Assembly: GCA_963922455.1 (NCBI GenBank)
Contig: CAWUIO010000147.1
Location: 1 to 14,398 of the forward strand
DNA: 14,398 nucleotides
Reading direction: 5' to 3'
Source of the DNA: CAWUIO01 sp963922455
GTDB taxonomy: Bacteria; Bacteroidota; Bacteroidia; Cytophagales; Microscillaceae
The position numbers and the translations under genes were made by a program. Positions 1-7,771 of the stretch are shown here, piece after piece. Every line of letters starts with the position of its first letter. The first letter of the stretch is position 1. The notes beneath the pieces were generated by a model. That model had not been told where the DNA came from. It did no database searches and saw nothing but the letters and a program-made list of their open reading frames with translations.

Positions 1-165
1 AGCCCGGAGGGCCGAGACCCCGCAATGGAGCGCAGCGGAATGAGGAGGCTCGGGGCTTGCCCGACAGCCCGGCCCCCGGCTGGCTACTTAATCCAAGGAA
101 CAACCGTGGGTATTTAGCCGGGGGAGCGCCCCAAAAATCTTCTTAAAAACCTAAAGCTGGCAAAA
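1..165. other. GC-rich hairpin-prone block downstream of leuS
   Basis: No gene is visible here. Bases 1-85 are very GC-rich and hold several short complementary pieces: CCGAG at 12-16 can pair with CTCGG at 49-53, and bases 1-11 are self-complementary at their ends. A short perfect hairpin, GGGG-AGCG-CCCC, lies at 121-132. On the leuS (minus) strand none of these is followed by a T-run, so I do not call an intrinsic terminator. The composition and position (directly after a gene) resemble the block after the second LRR gene near 5769-5860, so both may be members of a dispersed GC-rich repeat. That family membership is inference only. Confidence 0.4.
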
Positions 166-2955
166 TCAAACCACCAAATTGACAATTTTCTTAGGGACAA
201 TAATGACTTTCTTGGGGCTTTTACCTTCCAACCACTTTTGCACCGTAGCGTCGGCCAGTACTTGGGCCTTCATCTCCTCCTGGGACATATCGACCGGGAA
301 GGAAATACTGGCCCGCTTCTTCCCATTGATCATGATGGGATATTCAATAGCATCGTCTTTTAAATATTCTTCATTCCAGCTAGGGTACTCTTGTACGTGC
401 ACACTTTCTACGTGCCCCATTTTGGCCCAAAGTTCCTCGGTGATATGCGGGGCATACGGAGCAATGAGGCGTACCAAGGGCTCTAAAATAGCCTGTTTAT
501 GGCACTTGAAGCCATTTAGCTCATTCACACAGATCATAAAGGTACTTACTGGGGTATTAAAAGAGTGCCGCTCAATATCTTCGTTAACCTTCTTAATAGT
601 TTTGTGTAAAGACTTTAATTCTTCGGGCTTGGGTTCCTTGCCGTTTACCAAATAGTTTCCCTGATCGTCGTAAAAGAGGCGCCATAATTTTTTCAAAAAT
701 TTGTGCGTACCGTCAATACCTTGGGTGTTCCAAGGTTTGGATTGTTCTAGGGGCCCTAAGAACATTTCGTACAAACGGAGGGTGTCGGCGCTGTATTTTT
801 CTACGACATAGTCGGGATTTACGACATTATACTTGCGCTTAGACATTTTTTCACTCATCCGGGCGGCGTAAAACTTGCCGTCGGCACTGGGCACAAACTC
901 GGAATCGGCAAATTCTTTCTCGCGCCAGGCTTTTAGTTTTTCTAAGTCTACGGAGTTGTCTACGTCAACGGTATCAATTAAAATATGTAGTTCGGAGGTA
1001 TCATAATCCTTTTTAAGATCGGCCGAAACGAATTGCCTCGAGTCTTTGACCCGGTAAATCATGGCCGACTCTCCCTGGATCATCCCTTGGTTGATCAATT
1101 TGGCAAAGGGCTCTCTAAAATCAATATACCCGCGATCGTGGAGGAAATGCGTCCAGAACCGGGAGTATAGCAAGTGCCCTACGGCGTGCTCGGTCCCCCC
1201 TACGTACAAGTCTACCTGTCGCCAGTAGTCACTCCATTCTTTCTTACAAAATTCCTCTTGGTTTTGCGGGTCCATATACCTCAGGAAGTACCAGGAAGAA
1301 CCGGCCCAACCCGGCATGGTGGTCAGTTCGTAGGGATGCTCTCCCTCATAAAGCCAATCTTTGGCCCTTCCCAGGGGAGGATCTCCTTGTGCGGTAGGTT
1401 TATACTCCTCAATGGTAGGTAATTCCAAGGGTAACTTATCGAGTGGTAGCAAATAAGGGATCCCCTCCTTAAAATACACGGGTACCGGCTCGCCCCAATA
1501 GCGTTGCCGGCTAAACACGGCATCTCGTAAACGGTAATTTATTTTCCCTTTGCCTAATCCTTCTTTTTCGGCTTTTTCAATCACGGCCAGGATTGCCTCT
1601 CGGCATGACATACCATCCAAAAAACCGGAGTTGTACATGACTCCGTCTTTGGTAGGGTTGGCTTCCATTACTTTACCTTCCTCATCCAAGGGAGTTCCTT
1701 CCACTACCGGAGGGATGGGTAATCCGTAATGCGAGGCAAAGCGGAAATCTCTTTCGTCGCCACTGGGTACGGCCATGACCACGCCGGTACCATAGCCGGC
1801 CAAAACATAATCGGCCACCCAGAGCGGCACTTCTTCCTGAGAAATGGGGTTGACTACATAAGAGCCCGTAAATACCCCCGAAACCCGCTTCACATCACTT
1901 TGCCGTTCCAATTCGGAGCGATTTTTGGCTTCCTCTACGTAGGCATCTACTTCAGTTTTATGATCGGGGTGCGTCAATTGGGAGATTCGTTCGTGTTCGG
2001 GGGCAATGACCACAAAACTCACCCCATAAATCGTATCGGGACGGGTCGTAAAACACGTTAAGGTGATATCCTTCCCCACGACTTTAAAATCCAGCTCGGC
2101 TCCGTGGGACTTCCCGATCCAGTTTTTCTGCATTTCTTTCAAAGCGTCCGACCAGGCGATGTCTTCTAAACCATTGAGTAAGCGGTCGGCATAGGCTGTG
2201 ATGCGCATCATCCATTGGCGCATTTTTTTGCGTTCTACGGGGTGTCCGCCACGCTCAGAAACGCCTCCTACTACTTCATCATTGGCCAATACGGTACCCA
2301 AGGCCGGGCACCAGTTTACGATGGAGTCGGCTACATAGGTTAAGCGATACTTGAGTAAGATCTCGTCTTTTCGGGTACTGGAAAAACCCGCCCATTCTTC
2401 GGCACTAAAACTGGGGGTATCTTCCTCGCAAGCAGCCAATACCTCCCCGTTGCCTGATTGTTCAAATTGCGCAAGCAAGTCTGCGATGGGCTCTGCTTTT
2501 TGACTAGCTAGATTAAACCAGGAATCAAAAATTTGCTGGAAGATCCACTGGGTCCAGCGGTAATATTGAGGATCGGAGGTTTGGACTTCCCGGTTCCAGT
2601 CATAGTCAAAACCGAGCCGGTCTAATTGCCCTTTGAAGGTTTCGATGTTGTGGCGGGTTGTAAGGGCAGGGTGCTGCCCGGTCTCAATGGCATATTGCTC
2701 GGCGGGGAGGCCGAAGGAGTCAAAACCCATAGGGTGTAAGACATTATGCCCTTTCATGCGTTTGTAGCGGGAAATAATGTCGGTAGCGATATAACCCAGG
2801 GGGTGCCCTACGTGTAGTCCCGCTCCCGAAGGATAGGGAAACATGTCCATGACGTAGTACTTAGGTTTATCGGTTTGGTCGGAAACGGCGTAGGTGCCTT
2901 GTTCTCGCCAATACGTTTGCCATTTCGGCTCTATTTCCTGAGGATTGTATTCCAT
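166..2955 (-). CDS. leuS: Leucyl-tRNA synthetase
   Basis: This class Ia aminoacyl-tRNA synthetase charges tRNA-Leu with leucine in the cytoplasm and is essential. From the ATG at 2955 it is 929 aa. The HIGH-type motif is HVGH (residues 48-51) after PYPSGAGL. The CP1 editing domain carries TTRPDTIYG and GTGVVMAVPSGDERD, which hydrolyse mischarged tRNA. The KMSKS loop reads KMSKR (703-707), keeping both lysines. Two inserted stretches, one between the HIGH motif and the editing domain (with GNGEVLAACEE) and one just before KMSKR, are usual for Bacteroidota LeuRS and explain the length above the E. coli enzyme. The reading frame is open to 2994, but that would add 13 residues and overlap the likely promoter, and MEYNPQEIEPKWQ is the expected family N-terminus. 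It is divergent from the LRR gene at 3123 and appears intact. Confidence 0.97.
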   Translation of the reverse strand: MEYNPQEIEPKWQTYWREQGTYAVSDQTDKPKYYVMDMFPYPSGAGLHVGHPLGYIATDIISRYKRMKGHNVLHPMGFDSFGLPAEQYAIETGQHPALTTRHNIETFKGQLDRLGFDYDWNREVQTSDPQYYRWTQWIFQQIFDSWFNLASQKAEPIADLLAQFEQSGNGEVLAACEEDTPSFSAEEWAGFSSTRKDEILLKYRLTYVADSIVNWCPALGTVLANDEVVGGVSERGGHPVERKKMRQWMMRITAYADRLLNGLEDIAWSDALKEMQKNWIGKSHGAELDFKVVGKDITLTCFTTRPDTIYGVSFVVIAPEHERISQLTHPDHKTEVDAYVEEAKNRSELERQSDVKRVSGVFTGSYVVNPISQEEVPLWVADYVLAGYGTGVVMAVPSGDERDFRFASHYGLPIPPVVEGTPLDEEGKVMEANPTKDGVMYNSGFLDGMSCREAILAVIEKAEKEGLGKGKINYRLRDAVFSRQRYWGEPVPVYFKEGIPYLLPLDKLPLELPTIEEYKPTAQGDPPLGRAKDWLYEGEHPYELTTMPGWAGSSWYFLRYMDPQNQEEFCKKEWSDYWRQVDLYVGGTEHAVGHLLYSRFWTHFLHDRGYIDFREPFAKLINQGMIQGESAMIYRVKDSRQFVSADLKKDYDTSELHILIDTVDVDNSVDLEKLKAWREKEFADSEFVPSADGKFYAARMSEKMSKRKYNVVNPDYVVEKYSADTLRLYEMFLGPLEQSKPWNTQGIDGTHKFLKKLWRLFYDDQGNYLVNGKEPKPEELKSLHKTIKKVNEDIERHSFNTPVSTFMICVNELNGFKCHKQAILEPLVRLIAPYAPHITEELWAKMGHVESVHVQEYPSWNEEYLKDDAIEYPIMINGKKRASISFPVDMSQEEMKAQVLADATVQKWLEGKSPKKVIIVPKKIVNLVV

Positions 2956-2991
2956 GCCCGTGTTTCGTATACAAATGATAAATTCGTGGCA

Positions 2992-2999
2992 CAAATTTA
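2992..2999 (-). promoter_or_regulatory. Candidate -7 promoter element of leuS
   Basis: On the minus strand this reads TAAATTTG, an exact match to the Bacteroidota -7 consensus TAnnTTTG. It would start transcription near 2985, giving a leader of about 30 bases to the ATG at 2955. No good TTG -33 element is visible at the right distance, so the call rests on the -7 box and its position. It argues against the longer start at 2994. Confidence 0.4.
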
Positions 3000-3051
3000 C
3001 AAATATTCCAGGGGCATCCTAATCTCAGGAGGGACGTGATTTTTAGGAGAA

Positions 3052-3083
3052 TTGGCAGCCTTACGGCAATTTGCTTACTTTTG
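3052..3083 (+). promoter_or_regulatory. Bacteroidota-type promoter of the first LRR gene
   Basis: TTG at 3052-3054 is followed after 21 bases by TACTTTTG at 3076-3083, which matches TAnnTTTG exactly. Both the spacing and the distance to the ATG at 3123 (about 35 bases of leader) fit the housekeeping promoter type of this phylum. It supports the start at 3123 over an in-frame ATG at 3036, which lies upstream of the promoter. Confidence 0.5.
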
Positions 3084-3122
3084 GAATATAAACGAATTAA
3101 GACACAAATCAGGAAACGGTAT

Positions 3123-4007
3123 ATGCAAGCTTTAATCAGACTTGGTGGATTATTACTGCTTTTAGGGCTCATCATTATGTATCTCTATAATCCTTCTTTT
3201 TTAAAATCTACTCGGGAAACCATCTCGAGTAATTTACCCAAGATGCCCAAAGCACGCTCTACTGCCCAAGCGGGAGACCAACTCAGTTGGGATGAACTCG
3301 AACGGGAAAAACAATTCTCTTCTCTGGCCGAAGCCCGCCAAAACCCCGAAAAAGTTTACCTTCTCTATTTGGAAGACCAAGGGCTAAAAGAGCTGCCCGA
3401 TGATGTGGATCAGTTTGCCAACCTTCAGATTCTCCGCTTGCATAAAAATACCCTGAGAGAATTGCCTGAGTCTTTGGGTGATCTTCAAAATTTACAATAT
3501 CTCTATTTGCAAAACAATCAAATTGAGACGCTACCCTATACCTTACGGTACTTGGATGAGCTTCTTTTGCTCGATGCCCGGGCCAACCATCTCAAAAACC
3601 TGAACTCCGTATTACGGGGCTTGCCCAAACTGGAAGAACTGGACCTAAGCCGCAATCAGCTAGTTACCCTCCCCAGTGATATCAGCTATTTGGGCTCACT
3701 ACGATCGGTGCGTTTGGGGTATAATCAACTCACGGGTTTGCCCGATGAAGTAGCTAAGTTGGACAAGCTAGAACTTCTTGACCTAAGCGGCAACCCTTCT
3801 CTGGATATCCGAAGTACCTTAATCCAGGTGAGTAAGATTCCGAACCTGCAAATTTTGGAGCTCAACCAATTAGGTTTGCAAGTGGTCCCTTCTGAGTTTG
3901 CCGAACTGCGTGATCTCAGTGATTTGGGGCTTCGGGGCAATGCACTCTCCTGGGCCGATCAGAATAAACTCCGCAAGTTGCTGCCCAATACGATTATCAG
4001 TTTTTAA
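3123..4007 (+). CDS. Membrane-anchored leucine-rich-repeat protein
   Basis: This 294-aa protein starts with a hydrophobic helix (about residues 5-22, rich in Leu and Ile) preceded by an Arg, so it is probably anchored in the inner membrane with the rest outside. A polar linker (about 27-75) leads to LRRs from about 79 to 275 with a period near 23 residues, e.g. LEELDLSRNQLVTLPSDI and LQYLYLQNNQIETLPYTL. The repeats follow LxxLxLxxNxLxxLPxxI and should form a curved protein-binding solenoid. No enzymatic domain is seen, so it is probably an interaction or adhesion protein, but partner and function are unknown. The segment before the first repeat (SLAEARQNPEKVYLLYLEDQ) resembles the equivalent part of the next gene, suggesting paralogs from a duplication. 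The frame is open upstream to 3036, but I chose 3123 because of the promoter. Confidence 0.85.
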   Translation: MQALIRLGGLLLLLGLIIMYLYNPSFLKSTRETISSNLPKMPKARSTAQAGDQLSWDELEREKQFSSLAEARQNPEKVYLLYLEDQGLKELPDDVDQFANLQILRLHKNTLRELPESLGDLQNLQYLYLQNNQIETLPYTLRYLDELLLLDARANHLKNLNSVLRGLPKLEELDLSRNQLVTLPSDISYLGSLRSVRLGYNQLTGLPDEVAKLDKLELLDLSGNPSLDIRSTLIQVSKIPNLQILELNQLGLQVVPSEFAELRDLSDLGLRGNALSWADQNKLRKLLPNTIISF

Positions 4008-4145
4008 AGAAAAGGGGCCAATTTTTCGGCGGGAATCCCCCTAAAAAGAAGCGAAATTTGATCTTACAAAATAATTGGCAAAGAAACTTGTCCGCTTCTT
4101 AGTTTTTTTTGTAAATTACATCTTTAAACAATTGAAAATCAGACC

Positions 4146-5741
4146 ATGTTTGCCTTGTATTGCAAGCTCTGGAAATCCACGGGCCTGGGAACGCCCCTCA
4201 ATTGGTTTGGGATTTTTTTACTCAGCTATACTTTTTTTTCTTGCCAGTCGGATGCTACCTCTGCCAATGATGGAGGTATTTATACGGCGCCTACCGACTC
4301 CTTGGCCAACAATACCTCCCCCGCTCCTTCAGAACCCATCAGCCCCCGGGCTGTCGAGAACCCAATCGCTGAAGAAGTAGGAGACCTAGACCCTACCGAA
4401 TTGTTACTCCTTAAAGGAGAAAGTGAAGTATACAAGTCTTTAAATCAAGCTTTGCTGGCGCCTGAGCAAGTTTTTATCCTAGATTTGTCCTCTCAGTATT
4501 TGCCCAAGTTTCCCGAAAAAATATTAGAACTACCCAATTTAGAGGAGCTTTACCTCTCGAATAATCTCATTAGCCGACTGCCCGACTCTTTGGCCGCCCG
4601 TCTCGGTACTTTGAAAACTTTAGACCTCTCGAATAATCGTTTCCAAAGCCTACCCGCGGTGATTTTCCAGCTTCCCGCTTTACAGTACCTAAACCTGTCC
4701 CGTAACCAACTCACACGCCTCCCCTCCGAGATAGTTCAATTGCAATCTTTAAAAATCTTAAACCTACGCGGCAACCGTTTTCCTTCCTTTCCCGAAGAAA
4801 TTTTACAATTGGGAAACTTGGAATACTTGTACCTTGAGGGCATTAATCTACGGGCGTTTCCGGCAAGCTTGGAAGGTCTAAGCCGTTTATCCCGACTAAG
4901 CTTGGACCAGTGCCAACTGCAAGAAATACCCGATGCCGTTTTGAATAAGGCTGGCTTGAAACAATTCAGTATCCGGGGAAATCAACTTTCCCAGCTCCCC
5001 CCTGAATTGTCCCTTATGCGGGAATTGGAACATCTTAGCTTGGACCAAAACAAGCTCAACGGAGACCTCAAACCCCTATTTACCCTCAAGCGATTGCATA
5101 CCCTCAGTATGGCTCAAAACCCTTTGAGCGTCTTGGTAGCCCAACTCTTTGAAGAAATTTCCTTGAAGGCCCTCAACCTAGACAATTGCCAATTGAGTGA
5201 AATACCCTCTACCATCGGGCAGAGTGAAAGCTTGGTGTGGCTCTCTATCAAAGGGAACCCGCTACTGGCCCTCCCTACATCGATGAATGACTGCCAGCGG
5301 CTCCGGGTACTTCGCATGGGCGGTCACGGCGAGATGAACCTGGACCAGGCCCTTCGCCAATTGAGCGCCTTGCCCAATCTTAGGTATTTAGAACTTTCAA
5401 GCTTTCAGGGTAACAAACAAAACTTTAGCCTCCCCGAATCTATCACCAGTTTGAAAAACCTTACGATCTTAGACCTACGTGGCAATCAAATGGGTGATAT
5501 CCCCTCCGAAGTACAAAAACTCTCGAGGATTCCTAGCTTGGAAGCCCTTAACCTATCCAATTGCGGGCTTCGAAAAGCTTTTCCAGAAATGGAAAGTCTC
5601 CAATCGCTCAAAATTTTAGGTCTCGACATTGCCCGTTTTCCTTCCCGGGAATTGCAAAACCTGTTTATCTACCTGCCCGCCGGCATCCAAGTAGTAGACG
5701 GGCACCAGTACTTTGATTATTTTAACCTGACCCTCAATTAG
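4146..5741 (+). CDS. Predicted LRR lipoprotein
   Basis: This is a 531-aa protein with an N-terminal hydrophobic segment (about residues 19-31) ending in TFFSC. Cys33 is a plausible lipidation site, though FFSC is a loose lipobox, so the protein is probably lipid-anchored in the envelope. A low-complexity Ser/Thr/Pro/Ala spacer (about 34-80) is followed by about 18 LRRs from residue 108 to about 515, e.g. LKTLDLSNNRFQSLPAVI and LQYLNLSRNQLTRLPSEI. The start of the LRR part (KSLNQALLAPEQVFILDLSSQ) matches the preceding protein in layout. The role is probably protein binding at the cell surface, with no catalytic domain visible. It lies 138 bases after the first LRR gene on the same strand. A TTG and a poor TAnnTT-like stretch around 4090-4120 could be its own promoter, but the match is weak. 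Confidence 0.85.
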   Translation: MFALYCKLWKSTGLGTPLNWFGIFLLSYTFFSCQSDATSANDGGIYTAPTDSLANNTSPAPSEPISPRAVENPIAEEVGDLDPTELLLLKGESEVYKSLNQALLAPEQVFILDLSSQYLPKFPEKILELPNLEELYLSNNLISRLPDSLAARLGTLKTLDLSNNRFQSLPAVIFQLPALQYLNLSRNQLTRLPSEIVQLQSLKILNLRGNRFPSFPEEILQLGNLEYLYLEGINLRAFPASLEGLSRLSRLSLDQCQLQEIPDAVLNKAGLKQFSIRGNQLSQLPPELSLMRELEHLSLDQNKLNGDLKPLFTLKRLHTLSMAQNPLSVLVAQLFEEISLKALNLDNCQLSEIPSTIGQSESLVWLSIKGNPLLALPTSMNDCQRLRVLRMGGHGEMNLDQALRQLSALPNLRYLELSSFQGNKQNFSLPESITSLKNLTILDLRGNQMGDIPSEVQKLSRIPSLEALNLSNCGLRKAFPEMESLQSLKILGLDIARFPSRELQNLFIYLPAGIQVVDGHQYFDYFNLTLN

Positions 5742-5977
5742 TCCATCCCTTTTCTTTTATAAAAAGTAAGGAGGGGCTGCCCCCGGCGGTGGCTGTCCGT
5801 ATCCCTAGGGCAATTCCTAGCGCCGGGGTCGGGCTTTCGCTACTCGCCGGCCAACGCATAAACCAACAGCGGGCTCAAACAGGCCGCTCTATCCCTCAGC
5901 CATTGAGGAGAGAGAGAAAAATGAAAACTCCTGTTTTCTGCTATGTATGGGCCAAATTAGGGGGGTCGGCGTTTTTT
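5742..5977. other. GC-rich block and left boundary of the cassette array
   Basis: There is no gene here. Bases 5769-5860 are GC-rich with short hairpins such as GGGGCTGCCCC, similar in character to the block at the left edge of the window. The stretch separates the two plus-strand LRR genes from the minus-strand array. The hepT gene ends at 5978, and no box complementary to the start of its cassette (GTTGCTC) can be found here, so the last cassette seems to lack a recognisable attC. Confidence 0.4.
5918..5938 (-). terminator. Possible weak terminator after hepT
   Basis: On the minus strand GAAAAC-AGGA-GTTTTC (5938 to 5923) is followed by ATTTTTC. The stem is only six pairs and mostly A-T, so this is a weak candidate for the end of the mntA-hepT transcript. 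Confidence 0.25.
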
Positions 5978-6340
5978 CTATTCTTCCGAATCCTCTCTTT
6001 CTTCCTCGATTAATTTCTCTAAATCAACTAATAAATCCTGAAGATGCTTATCTTTTGTGTTCCACAATATCTCTGGATTGACTTTGTAGTAGTCGTGAAC
6101 TAAAACATGTCTCAACCCTTGGATTTTCTTCCATTCAATATTGTTGTGCTTATCTTTTAATTCAGAGTTAATGTGGTAGGCAGCTTCTCCTATTACTTCA
6201 AAGTTTTTAACGACAGCGTCTTGAACTAATTCATTATCATGGAATTCCTCGTAACCTAAATCTTTAGTATAGGAAAAAATTTTATTGATGCTCTCAATCA
6301 TATGGTCAACCCTTTCAATGTCGGTAGGTTTAGCTGGCAT
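5978..6340 (-). CDS. hepT: HepT-like HEPN ribonuclease toxin (DUF86)
   Basis: This 120-aa alpha-helical protein belongs to the HEPN/DUF86 family. The catalytic motif Rx4HxY is present as R77-HVLV-H82-D-Y84 (RHVLVHDYY). In studied MntA-HepT pairs the toxin is an RNase active as a dimer, and the antitoxin silences it by adding AMP to the tyrosine of this motif; the same mechanism is inferred here. Its first 11 bases overlap the end of the upstream antitoxin gene, so the two are translationally coupled in the usual antitoxin-first order. The C-terminus is very acidic (EEEREDSEE). It lies at the left end of the array. Confidence 0.88.
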   Translation of the reverse strand: MPAKPTDIERVDHMIESINKIFSYTKDLGYEEFHDNELVQDAVVKNFEVIGEAAYHINSELKDKHNNIEWKKIQGLRHVLVHDYYKVNPEILWNTKDKHLQDLLVDLEKLIEEEREDSEE

Positions 6341-6938
6341 AGACTAAGACTTTTTCTTTTTGTATAGCGTTCTTAATTGATTTTAGTTCTTGTCCTTCTT
6401 CAACTAAATCTATCTCTCTTCCTGTTTTATCAGAAAGTTCTTCCTTCATTTGAATTAGGTCAAATAGGGTGATTTTATTAGGTTTCTTAAATACAAGCAA
6501 AATGTCAAGATCGCTATCCAAACTTATGGAAGTATTTCGGGCGAATGAACCAAAAACATATGCCTTTTCAATGGGCTTATCTGAGAAATAGTCTTTGATA
6601 GATTCGAGAATTTTATCTTTACTTTTTCTGATTTGGGTGCCTTTGCCTTCTTTCTTGATTCTTCTTTTGACAGTATTTAAGATTTCGTCAGCATATTCAG
6701 AGTGTCGAATTTCATAAAAGACATTCTCGGTTAAATATCTAACAATCAACTCTTTATATGTAGCATTGTATAAGTTTGACAAGCTTTTAATTATTCCTTC
6801 AGGGGCTCGCTTTTCATTCTTTTCTATTTTACTCAATAATCTTGGATTATAACCAATCTTTTCCCCTACAAACTTGAGGGAGTAATTCAAGTTTGTTCTT
6901 AATTCTTTCAATCTTTCGCCGAATGTTTGCGATTTCAT
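6330..6938 (-). CDS. mntA: XRE helix-turn-helix fused to MNT nucleotidyltransferase antitoxin
   Basis: This 202-aa protein has two domains. Residues 5-62 form an XRE/Cro-type helix-turn-helix (FGERLKELRTNLNYSLKFVGEKIGYNPRLLSKIEKNE, written across the domain). Residues about 108-195 form a minimal nucleotidyltransferase with G130-S131, then 11 residues and D143-L-D145, plus a third acidic position at D177 (REIDLVE). The usual motif is GSx10DxD, so there is one extra residue in the loop. In the MntA family this domain AMPylates the HepT toxin. The N-terminal DNA-binding domain suggests the same protein also represses its own operon, whereas many MntA antitoxins are single-domain. It overlaps hepT by 11 bases. 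Its cassette starts at about 6984, leaving 46 bases of leader. Confidence 0.85.
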   Translation of the reverse strand: MKSQTFGERLKELRTNLNYSLKFVGEKIGYNPRLLSKIEKNEKRAPEGIIKSLSNLYNATYKELIVRYLTENVFYEIRHSEYADEILNTVKRRIKKEGKGTQIRKSKDKILESIKDYFSDKPIEKAYVFGSFARNTSISLDSDLDILLVFKKPNKITLFDLIQMKEELSDKTGREIDLVEEGQELKSIKNAIQKEKVLVYAS

Positions 6939-6978
6939 ACAATTTTTTTCTTAATGATATGATTTTTTTGCTCGTTGA

Positions 6979-7057
6979 GAGCAACGACCAGCTAAGTACT
7001 GCAGCTTTGGTTTGAGCTAGAGCTTTGCGGGGCTATGGGGCTTAGCGATCGTTGTGC
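6979..7057 (-). repeat. attC-like site of the doc cassette
   Basis: Reading on the minus strand, box R'' is GCACAAC (7057-7051) and box R' is GTTGCTC (6985-6979). The arms pair: CAACGATCGCTAAG on one side matches the complement of CTTAGCTGGTCGTTG on the other, with the small mismatches typical of attC. R'' is complementary to GTTGTGC, which is exactly where this same cassette begins at 7698-7692. R'' lies inside the last codons of doc. Expected role: the folded bottom strand is recognised by an integron integrase and cut between G and TT of R'. Confidence 0.7.
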
Positions 7058-7440
7058 TTTGTTTTATTATCTTTTATCCTTTCTTGAATCCATTTAAGTA
7101 TTTCCTCGTATTTTATTTCACCACTGGAAATGCTTATAACGAAGTCATATTTTTCTGATTCGCTGGCAACAATATCCTTCTGATAACCAAGTAATAACAG
7201 TCGCATCATTACATAAGCGGTTCTTTTATTCCCATCTATAAAAGGATGATTAATAAGCAAGCTTTCAATTAATGCCACAGCTTTCTCTTCTGGATTTTTT
7301 AATAGTTCTTCTCCATCAAAGGTAGCATAGGGCCTGGCTAATGCGGATTCTAACAATGCTCTATCCCTTAAACCTTCGCTTCCACCAAACTCAACAATCA
7401 GTAGTTTATGAATTTTAAGTACTTGCTCAATGCTAATCAT
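7042..7440 (-). CDS. doc: Doc-type Fic-domain toxin
   Basis: This 132-aa protein of the death-on-curing family carries the Fic motif HPFIDGNKR (residues 65-73, invariant His65) and the family signature GGSEGLRDRALLESALARP near residues 19-37. Doc toxins phosphorylate elongation factor Tu and stop translation, while other Fic proteins transfer AMP; which applies here cannot be told from sequence. It follows the small gene at 7437-7625 with an ATGA overlap, the usual arrangement of a toxin after its antitoxin. The last codons (KHNDR and stop) run into the attC box. It lies within a 713-bp cassette (7697 to 6985). Confidence 0.9.
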   Translation of the reverse strand: MISIEQVLKIHKLLIVEFGGSEGLRDRALLESALARPYATFDGEELLKNPEEKAVALIESLLINHPFIDGNKRTAYVMMRLLLLGYQKDIVASESEKYDFVISISSGEIKYEEILKWIQERIKDNKTKHNDR

Positions 7441-7625
7441 TGAGCAAGTTTTCTTAATAACTCCCTGTCTTCTTTCAGTATTTTATTTAGGTTGGTGACA
7501 TAATTTGCGTCAAACTCAGAATTTCTTTTGATTTCCTTTAAATATAGGAGCAATTCATTCAATGCTGAGTTCGGAATTGTGTCAATGATTTGTTTTATTT
7601 CTTCTTTCAAATCTGGATTAGGCAT
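7437..7625 (-). CDS. Small antitoxin paired with Doc
   Basis: This 62-aa charged, mostly helical protein ends in ILKEDRELLRKLAQ, a tail I associate with small proteins encoded before Doc toxins in Bacteroidota. It is not a Phd homolog by eye and no DNA-binding domain is recognised. In Phd-Doc systems the antitoxin's C-terminal helix covers the Fic active site; the acidic and hydrophobic C-terminal helix here could act likewise, which is inference. It overlaps doc by four bases (ATGA), so the pair is one translational unit. A leader of about 72 bases separates it from the cassette start at 7697, room for its own promoter, but no clear TAnnTTTG is seen. Confidence 0.75.
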   Translation of the reverse strand: MPNPDLKEEIKQIIDTIPNSALNELLLYLKEIKRNSEFDANYVTNLNKILKEDRELLRKLAQ

Positions 7626-7691
7626 TTTATTTCTCTCTTTATCAAAATTTCAAATACTTCTCAATTATAATTTATCGCTTTTTTCAATAAA

Positions 7692-7760
7692 GCACAACGT
7701 TCCGGCTAAAAAGCGTTGCTGTCCCGCAGGGCAGCTATGGTTTTTTAGCTATTGTTGGCA
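7692..7760 (-). repeat. attC-like site of the SUKH cassette
   Basis: On the minus strand R'' is TGCCAAC (7760-7754) and R' is GTTGTGC (7698-7692). Between them lies a near-continuous imperfect stem of about 20 pairs, from AGCTAAAAAACCATAGCTG to its complement, closed by a small loop near CTGCGGG. The sequence around R'' (GTTGCCAAC) is the exact complement of GTTGGCAAC at the beginning of the same cassette (8376-8368), so both ends belong to one former circle. Confidence 0.72.
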
Positions 7761-7771
7761 ACAGTATTTTT

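Noticed and set aside
121..132. GGGGAGCGCCCC hairpin as leuS terminator
   Set aside because: There is no T-run after it on the leuS strand.
2956..2994. Longer leuS start at 2994 (13 extra residues)
   Set aside because: The extension does not resemble the family N-terminus and overlaps the -7 promoter element at 2992-2999.
5852..5977. Diverged attC after hepT using CGTTGGCC and AACGCC
   Set aside because: The arms pair over only about five bases and the box does not complement the cassette start GTTGCTC.
5789..6013. Plus-strand open frame over the GC-rich block
   Set aside because: It has low-complexity Arg/Gly-rich content with no family resemblance, and runs antisense into hepT.
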